From the NCBI GenBank assembly GCA_963682055.1, contig OY821747.1:19270258-19334257 (forward strand): 64,000 nucleotides of DNA, given 5' to 3'. This DNA comes from Primula veris (lineage: Eukaryota; Streptophyta; Magnoliopsida; Ericales; Primulaceae). The notes under the pieces are model-generated. The model was not told where the DNA came from, searched no databases, and saw only the letters and a program-made list of their open reading frames with translations. Below are positions 57,617 through 64,000 of this stretch, in pieces. A program made the translations under genes and the position numbers. Within the stretch, counting starts at the first letter, position 1; the number at the start of each line of letters is the position of its first letter.

Positions 57617-58096
57617 ATGTCTGAACCTGTGGTGAGATATCATGCTCAGATGAAGGGTCTGGATACTAAGGTATCTCGTGTCCGACGTCGAATGGGAAGG
57701 CTTGAGAAGGAGTACGGCATTTTGGCCTTGAGTTTGTTCGGCTCTCATCCCGAAGAGACAGTGAAGTGGACCGAGATTTCGGCCTTGAGTCGTCAGCTCG
57801 ATCACTTGTTGTTTCAGAGAAATCATCTGGCCAACTCCTGGTATGATGCCGAGGAGATTTGGGACCATGCTCAAGACGAGTTCTATAACTCCCCTCAAGG
57901 CCTAGCTAACATGATGGTTAGGAATGCTCGGCTCGAGGAGCACGTCATGGTTCTCACTAGGGAGAAATCCGAACTCTCCACGGAGAATGAAAATTTGGTT
58001 GCCATGAATGATTCCTACCAAGCTCGGTTGAACTGCTCTGCTCGTTTTGCTTTCTCTCGGTCTGGCAGTTCGGTTTTTCCACCCATTGATCCCTAG
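57617..58096 (+). CDS. Antisense coiled-coil gene C, Tat copy 2 (intact)
   Basis: 159 codons starting MSEPVVRYHAQMKGLDTK and ending SGSSVFPPIDP, without the stop that breaks the copy 1 gene. The middle reads WTEISALSRQLDHLLFQRN, followed by a region of long charged helices. Both ends are nearly identical between copies. Function unknown; most likely an oligomeric coiled-coil protein. Confidence 0.68.
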   Translation: MSEPVVRYHAQMKGLDTKVSRVRRRMGRLEKEYGILALSLFGSHPEETVKWTEISALSRQLDHLLFQRNHLANSWYDAEEIWDHAQDEFYNSPQGLANMMVRNARLEEHVMVLTREKSELSTENENLVAMNDSYQARLNCSARFAFSRSGSSVFPPIDP

Positions 58097-58206
58097 TTAG
58101 ATTGGGCTGGTTTTCTGATGTATTTCCCGTTTTGGAACTTGTATCTTCTTTTGTATTTGAATCAGATGTATCTTTTCGTATCTCGTGCCTTTGTCTTGTG
58201 AACCGT

Positions 58207-58214
58207 TATAAATG
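58207..58214 (+). promoter_or_regulatory. TATA box for gene D, copy 2
   Basis: TATAAATG; the final ATG is the in-frame upstream start at 58212 and would lie upstream of the transcript, as in copy 1. Confidence 0.55.
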
Positions 58215-58301
58215 CTCCCTACTGCCTGTACTTCATTACCCAATCTCCTTTTCTCTCTCTTGTTGATAATTTTTGTTTCTTCTAACTTACTTTTGTTTGA
58301 G

Positions 58302-58663
58302 ATGGCTCCCATTACTAGATCTGCCTCCAAAAAGAAAGCCCTTCTGGAAGAGGAGCCTACCTTCTTGCTACCCCGTCCCCTGGTTTCGGGGAAGAGGATT
58401 TAACTCCCCTTCAGTTAAAAGAAATTGAGGTGTCATGGCTGAAGCATGATCTTAAGTGTGCTCAGACCGAAGTGAGGCGGTTTAAGCAGTATTGGCAGGA
58501 GGAGAGCGCTGCTCGTTTTGAAGCCGAGCAGAAGTGCAAGTCTCAATCTCATTCTCTAAAACAAGTGGAGATTGGCATTTCTCATTTGATTAGGGAAAAA
58601 GAGCGTCTGGAGGAGCTCTTGGCGAAGAGGGATGCCGACATGGGGGGTAATTTGAAGAAGTAG
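58302..58663 (+). pseudogene. Antisense coiled-coil gene D, copy 2, one-base frameshift
   Basis: Starts MAPITRSASKKKALLEEEP and shifts frame near 58380, where the C-run is one base shorter than in copy 1, ending at 58403. The correct frame resumes and is open from 58430 to 58663 with SWLKHDLKCAQTEVRRFKQYW and ERLEELLAKRD. Otherwise closely similar to the intact copy 1 gene. Confidence 0.66.
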
Positions 58664-58732
58664 GATGAGTGTATTTTTTTTGTAAAATTTTCTTTTCGGT
58701 TGTACTGTTTTGTGTTTCCCCCTTTGTGGATG

Positions 58733-58738
58733 AATAAA
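58733..58738 (+). terminator. Poly(A) signal after gene D, copy 2
   Basis: AATAAA in GGATGAATAAAACTTC, the same context as in copy 1. Confidence 0.48.
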
Positions 58739-59383
58739 ACTTCTGCTTTGTCTCTTGATTCTGTTTATTTTATTTTGCATTTGCTTTGCCTTTATGTTGA
58801 TGTCACCCAATACTGGACACCGAACAAGTGCGCCGTGGTTTTTCCCCCCGGAGAGCATTCTTAGAGTGGACGCTTAAATGCCGTCGAGCTAGGAACGGTC
58901 TCCGTCCACCTTGTTCGGGAAGAAATGGTTGGGCGTCGAGAAGCGTAATCGGGGGACATCCTCGGTATGACATTAGTGGTAGCGTATGTTGGAAGCTTTT
59001 CATGGTAGGGTCCACTGGCCGTTTATTTAGGTGTAATGATGTGAAATGTCTTGGTTAGTGGGATACACTACCTGACGTGGCAAGATCTGGAGCGTTTATC
59101 TGTCGAAAATAGCAGCGGTTGTGTACTTTTCTATGGTTGGAAAGAAGGTAAACCTTTGTCACACGAAAGGACGGTTATTATTTTATTCTTTCTGTGGCTC
59201 CACTCCTTTTAACTGTGCTAAGTAATCCCTTTAGTTTTTTACCTCATAATTTGCTGAAAAAATATCTCTTATCTTCTCTCTCTAGGGTTGGTTCTTCCCG
59301 CCAAAATTTTTTTGACTCTCTATCTAGGGTTTGTCGTGACGGTTGAGAGATTTGCTGCTATTCTCCCTCTCTTGCTCGTGATC

Positions 59384-62300
59384 ATGACTGTAAGTATCTT
59401 CGTATTTCGTGGGTTATTGGTCTAGATAGCTATGTGATTAGGATACGCATTTGATTTGTGGTTGTGGTTATATATGGGTTTGGTTGTCTCTATATGTCTA
59501 TCTAGGTTGTTGAGTAGTGGTTTTTCTTCCTGTATAGGATATTTGTTGGTTTGGTGGAAAACTTTTAGGGTTTCTATAAATTGGTGGGGGGGTGGGCTTG
59601 TCATGTTATGTGTTTTTGGGTAGTATATTGATGGATATTTGATGATGTTTGGATAGGAAATTCTAACCCAATGCCTGGCCCAAGTTGGCACATTCGTTGA
59701 AGAGGATTTCAAAAGACTCGCCGGAATTCTGGACAACATACACATTCGGCTGCCTGTCTCTGATGAGGAGGTTTTGGGATTCGTTCCTGCCGGCGAGGTA
59801 GCCGTGCGTTCCTCGGCTTTCTTCACTGGGGGTTTTAGACTTCCGTTTACGAAGTGGGTGGCTTCGTTTTTTGAAGCCGTCCAGATAGCTCCTGCCCAAC
59901 TGGCTCTGAATGGTTACCGGACCTTGATCGGCATTCAAAGGTTGTCGGAGGTATTGGGGATAGACATTGAACTGAAAGATGTCTTCGGGGTCTACAGTTT
60001 GAGTTTCGAGCGCCGCAGTTCTTATTTGAAGACATTGCGCGCATTCTCCCGGCTGGTAATTGGGTTGCCGGACACCAACAAAGAACATAACCTTGGTGTT
60101 GTGATTGCGTCCGGGGAATTGGGTTGTGCAGGACACCAGATCCCTGGACCTGTGACCACGGCTCCTGCTATTCCAGACCTCGGCGCTCCCAATGTTGAGG
60201 CTCTTTTAGCTCTTTGGAAATGGTGGGGGCCTGGGCCTACCAAGGATCCGGCAAGTCGTACTGCTCCCCTGCTGCTTGGTTACTCTGCGGGGCCAGTGAC
60301 CAAGGGGAATCCTGCGCCCGAGATACCTAAAGAGCCCGAGGAGGAATTCGTAAAAGTTGTCAGGGCTCGAAGCGCTGCTCGGGGGGGGGGGGAAAGCCCA
60401 TTCGTTCTAAACACCGAGCGTCGGACCCTGCTGTTGGCACCCCGAAGAGGGCTAGAGGGGCTAAGACCTCAGGTAATGTGGAGGTTGCTGAAGCTGGCAG
60501 GGGTGTGGAGGTGGTCGCTTCGTCCCAAGGTGATACCACCGAGGAGGCTGCTGCGAATCTCGATGTAAGTGTATTTGCTTTTGTGAATAGTTGCCTTTTG
60601 ACTCTGTTGTTCTCTGCTTTATATGTTTTCTTGTTTCAGTTAATGACTTCTTCATTGGTTACCCTTGCTCTTGCCCGGTCTATGGGTATTATTGTGTTTC
60701 AGGGGTCGATCGACAATGTATTCGGACATATGAACCTCTTGATGAACATAGGCGAGGATACGATGACCTTGCCTGTCATCTCGCCTATCCATACCGAGGA
60801 TCCGATAGATCTGCCCGTTTGCTCGCCCATCCGTACTGAGGAGGCGATCGAGCATAGGGCCCCTGAGACCGGTTATTTGGAGAAGGACGTGGGGGTGGAA
60901 GTGGAAGGGATCAGCTGTCAGCACTAGAGGCTGAGAAAGAGAAGATGGCCGAGGATAAAGCTCAGCAAGTGAAGTTGATCTCCGAGCTAGAGGCGGAGAA
61001 AGAGAGGCTGACGACCGAAAGCAACATAACGGCCGAAGAGAAAGCCCAGATGGCTACGTTGGTTGCCGAGCTGGAGGCGGAGAAAAAGAAGCTGATGGCC
61101 GAAAGCAAAATTATGGCCAAGGAGAAAGCCCAGATGGCTAAGTTGGCCTCTGATAATGAGAAGTTGGTGGGAGACAACTTACGCCTGACTGAGGAAGTCA
61201 AGAAGTTGGGGGCCGAAAAAGAGAAGTGGGTCGAGAAGCACGACCTTTTGGAAGCTGATAATTTGCTCATGGCAGAGGATGTAGAGGCCGGAACATCCGA
61301 GGTGGCGGCCCTGAAAGTGGCGCAAGCGGAGGATAGGGCAAAGTTCGCAACGATGGCTAACTTCTCCGTCTTCTGCGCTCATGTTCGGGCTCTAAACTTT
61401 GCTAAGGTCCCGTTATCGGACCGGGCTTGGTCGGAGTTGGTTTATCCCTGTCCGCAAGGTGTACCTCCTAAACTTCAGGATTCGGCCAATCTTCGTGACG
61501 AGAAACTCCCACGGCTGTCGGGACATACTACTTCGACGGCCCTCCTTCCCCATTCTGGGTCGGCTCCAACGACTCCTCGGTCTGCTGCTGCCGTGACTCC
61601 CCCACCCGCATCCCCTCAGGTGGAGCCTTGACCATTTTCTTGTAGTATTTTCTCTGCATCTTAGCGTAAAGTCTTTTGGTACCCGAATTGTGGGTCTCTT
61701 TTGTAATTATAAAGATATTCTTTTGGAAAGTGATAATATAGGTGCTACGTTGTCTTTCTGTTTGGCTTTCCTTGTTAATTTCCTTGTTATGGGTCGTCGT
61801 CTTTTGACGGATGTAAAAACAAAATCTTATCAGGTACCTGTTAACCCCCTTGCCATGGTGGTCTGGACCTCGCCTAGTCGTAACGTAGGCGATATTATAA
61901 ATGGTCTTGAAAAATATAATGCTTCCCTAACTTCTGAATTGTATTCTGCTCAGCGTGAAATCGATGGTTTGAATATTCATATTTCAAATTTGTCGATTCG
62001 ATTACGCGACTTGGGAGAGAAGTTCAGCAAGAAGACCGCCCACTATATGGCCAACAAGGGTAATGCCAAAGAGCTTCTTGGGGCACTTCGGCGCTCTCAT
62101 GACGAAGCCCAAGGTCGGGTGACGAGCTTGAATCTGGTTCTAGGGGCCATTTTTGAAGATGCGGACCTATTGCTATCCTTTGCCAAAGCGTATTGGGCCC
62201 GAGCTCGTGCTTTAGAGGTGCTCGATCATGTAAAAGGGATGCGTGGTGTTGCCCGGGCAGAGCGCATGGCGGATGCTATGGCAGGGGTAACTGAAACCAC

Positions 62301-62427
62301 GAATGCCTTGAACCGAGTTGATGCGGTCGTGCAGGAATGTTTGGGGACGCAAATTGTTTCGCTTCGAGATATTCATTTCGCTGATGCCGTTGAGACCTCG
62401 ACATCCATTGATGGGTTATCGGATTAA
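59384..62427 (+). pseudogene. Multi-exon antisense gene with Transposase_28-like domain, copy 2
   Basis: Exons by comparison with copy 1: 59384-59389 (ATGACT), 59657-60564, a fused exon 3/4 60640-61619, and 61834-62427. The domain is complete here (EVAVRSSAFFTGGFRLPF, then a WKWWGPGPTKDPASRTAP segment that copy 1 has deleted). A run of 12 G near 60381-60392 shifts the frame, and a deletion near 60905 removes the end of exon 3, the intron and the start of exon 4, ending that frame at 60927. After it the coiled coil is longer than in copy 1, with three repeats of a unit around EEKAQMAxLVAELEAEKKKL. Exon 4 joins exon 5 in phase at CAG|GT. Confidence 0.68.
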
Positions 62428-62595
62428 TGATTGAGTAGCTGGTTTTGTCATTTTATTTGTAGCTTGTATATAATAATTTTCGTTTTTCGTCTTCCTTGTC
62501 GTTTCTTTTCTTTGTTTGATAAGATATCCCTGTCTCTTCTTTATTTGCGGCTGAATATTCATCTCTTCCCTTCTTCCCCCATTTTTTTTTTATAG

Positions 62596-63241
62596 GCACA
62601 TGCCACTATGTCGCACCAGGCTGGTTTTCCATGCCTAGTTAGTCCGGAGCTAGGACCTACTGAGGCTGTCCGGGACGAGGTTTCATCTGGTGCGGCTAGT
62701 GAAGTGCATGCCAACTGGCCTTACATCGTTTTAATGGGAAAAAAACGTCGAATTGCTCGATCAGTGTGCCCGACTTAGGGCTAAGTTAAAAACCCAAGCG
62801 TCCTCTTTCCGAGAATATGTTCGTCAGGCCGAGCATGTTGTTGTGGTTCAGGAACGTCGTTTAGATCGATATTGGCGTGTAAAGGAAAAATACTTCGGTA
62901 AACTAAAATCGTTCGTAACTAAAGCCAACATGTTGGTGAAGTACTTCCGTCTGTCTCGATCCAGATACGATGCTTCTGCTGCTATGGTCGAAGCTCGTAA
63001 GCTTCCTTTCGACGATGCTCGTCGTAAAACGGCCTTGGATGCTCACGAGATCGCTAAAGGAGCCGAGTTCTCAGCGCGGCTTAAGACGCTGACATGCGTG
63101 GGTGCTCATACGACCAACTTTGATGCCCTTATTTCTGATGAGCGTTTTGATGGTGAGGAGACCGATGGGGATACGGCTACGGATGACGAAGAGGTTGAGC
63201 TCGGTCAATTGCCGTCGTGCTCCTCATGTAGTAGCTCATAA
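62596..63241 (+). pseudogene. Antisense coiled-coil gene G (possible last exon), copy 2
   Basis: After TATAG the frame reads AHATMSHQAGFPCL; the first ATG is at 62608. An extra base in the A-run near 62740 shifts the frame to a stop; the proper frame resumes and is open 62753-63241 with ASSFREYVRQAEHVVVVQERRLDRYW-type helices, an acidic patch and an end in SCSSCSSS. It keeps the about 170 bp that copy 1 lost. Function unknown. Confidence 0.55.
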
Positions 63242-63264
63242 ATAGATCTCTTTAATGTTGGTTG

Positions 63265-63610
63265 TACCTAGTTGCCTTCGTAATGTGGGCGAGGTCTATT
63301 TGTTTTATTTCTTTATTCTTGTGTTCTGATCTTCCCATTGTCGTACTGATATTTCATTGATTGGATTGATTTTCCTTTGATCATTTCTTCGTTTGATATT
63401 GTGTTGCCTCTGTAATGTGGGCTATTTTCATCCGCTTTATTTCTTTATTCGTGTATTTGACGTTCTCGTCGCTGCTATGTCATCTGCTATTTTCCTTTCC
63501 TTTCATTGTTTTCGCCACCATCTGGTAATTTATCGTCTCCATAATGTGGGCCTGAATTGTTCTTCTACTTTCTGTATTACTTGCCATCCTTGCTTATTGG
63601 ATTAGTTGGT
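63265..63610. repeat. Three diverged ~130-bp tandem units
   Basis: CCTTCGTAATGTGGGC (63273), CCTCTGTAATGTGGGC (63405) and TCTCCATAATGTGGGC (63533) begin similar T-rich segments. Copy 1 has two. Confidence 0.6.
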
Positions 63611-63624
63611 ACCTGCATATACTT

Positions 63625-64000
63625 GAGTATTCCTAGGAATTCTTTTAGACACGCCATGTTGGGAATTTCACAGTATTCCTAGGCACTCTTTTAGACATGC
63701 CATGTTGAGAATTTCACAGTATTCCTAGGCACAAAGGCCGTTTGGGAATTTCATAGTATTCCTAGGCACTAAGGCCGTTTGGGAATTTCATAGTATTCCT
63801 AGGCACGTCTGCCGTTTGGGAATTTCATAGTATTCCTAGGCACTTTGGCCGTTTGGGAATTTCATAGTATTCCTAGGCACTTTGGCCGTTTGGGAATTTC
63901 ATAGTATTCCTAGGCACTGAGGCCGTTTGGGAATTTCATAGTATTCCTAGGCACTGAGGCCGTTTGGGAATTTCATAGTATTCCTAGGCACTTTGGCCGT
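63625..64000. repeat. CCTAGG tandem array of copy 2, shifting from 46-bp to 37-bp units
   Basis: The first two or three units carry AGACATGCCATGTTG as in copy 1. From about 63730 on, the units are 37 bp, with GGCCGTTTGGGAATTTCATA in place of that segment. It continues past the window edge. Confidence 0.88.

Larger units (their letters stand above)
53912..64000 (-). mobile_element. Tat-lineage retrotransposon with antisense gene cassette, copy 2 (cut by window edge)
   Basis: Starts with a 533-bp LTR beginning TGATAAAACCATAACTTTG, followed by the same antisense gene series as copy 1 and the start of the CCTAGG-type tandem array. The orientation is the same as copy 1. gag-pol and the 5' LTR must lie to the right of the window. 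The five bases before it (ATCAT) should recur at the far end. It keeps a gene that copy 1 has lost, but has its own frameshifts. Confidence 0.92.

Overview
This window looks like plant nuclear DNA, probably from a eudicot. The evidence is a many-exon GT-AG host gene, AT-rich intergenic DNA, and dense nested LTR retrotransposons, MULE-type foldback elements and an endogenous pararetrovirus. I cannot name the species.

Layout. 1-515 (minus): 5' end of a host gene of unknown function that runs off the left edge. 1475-2939: palindromic foldback element with a 9-bp target duplication. 2996-19018: complete Ty3/gypsy element of the Tat lineage (Retand/Grande-like), on the minus strand, with a 5-bp duplication; 5' LTR at right, then gag, protease, RT, RNase H, archaeal-type RNase H and integrase down to 12439, then two tandem arrays, then about 7 kb of genes on the opposite (+) strand. 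20079-21993 (minus): two-exon, probably plastid-targeted protein. 24045-32712 (minus): 29-exon GH38 alpha-mannosidase, for which I reconstructed an uninterrupted 1027-codon frame. 36733-42738: decayed Caulimoviridae-like integrant (minus strand) bounded by a 198-bp direct repeat. 43291-52730: old Ty1/copia-type element (LTRs, 5-bp duplication), itself carrying a 1.57-kb MULE-like insertion and a second foldback. 53912-64000: second copy of the same Tat family in the same orientation, cut by the right edge, so only its 3' LTR and antisense genes are visible.

The most interesting system is the antisense cassette of the Tat element. Antisense extra ORFs are known in Retand/Grande-type elements. 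Here both copies carry a whole series: several small coiled-coil genes, each with its own TATA box and some with a poly(A) signal, then a multi-exon gene with a domain resembling the 'putative gypsy type transposon' family (Transposase_28), then one more coiled-coil reading frame. Each copy is broken at different places, so the frames were intact in the ancestor. Comparing the copies reveals the exon structure, including an in-frame splice joining two frames that otherwise look like separate ORFs.

Host genes and mobile elements show no functional link. The two full host gene models look intact. All the retroelement gag-pol genes and the viral genes visible here are broken.
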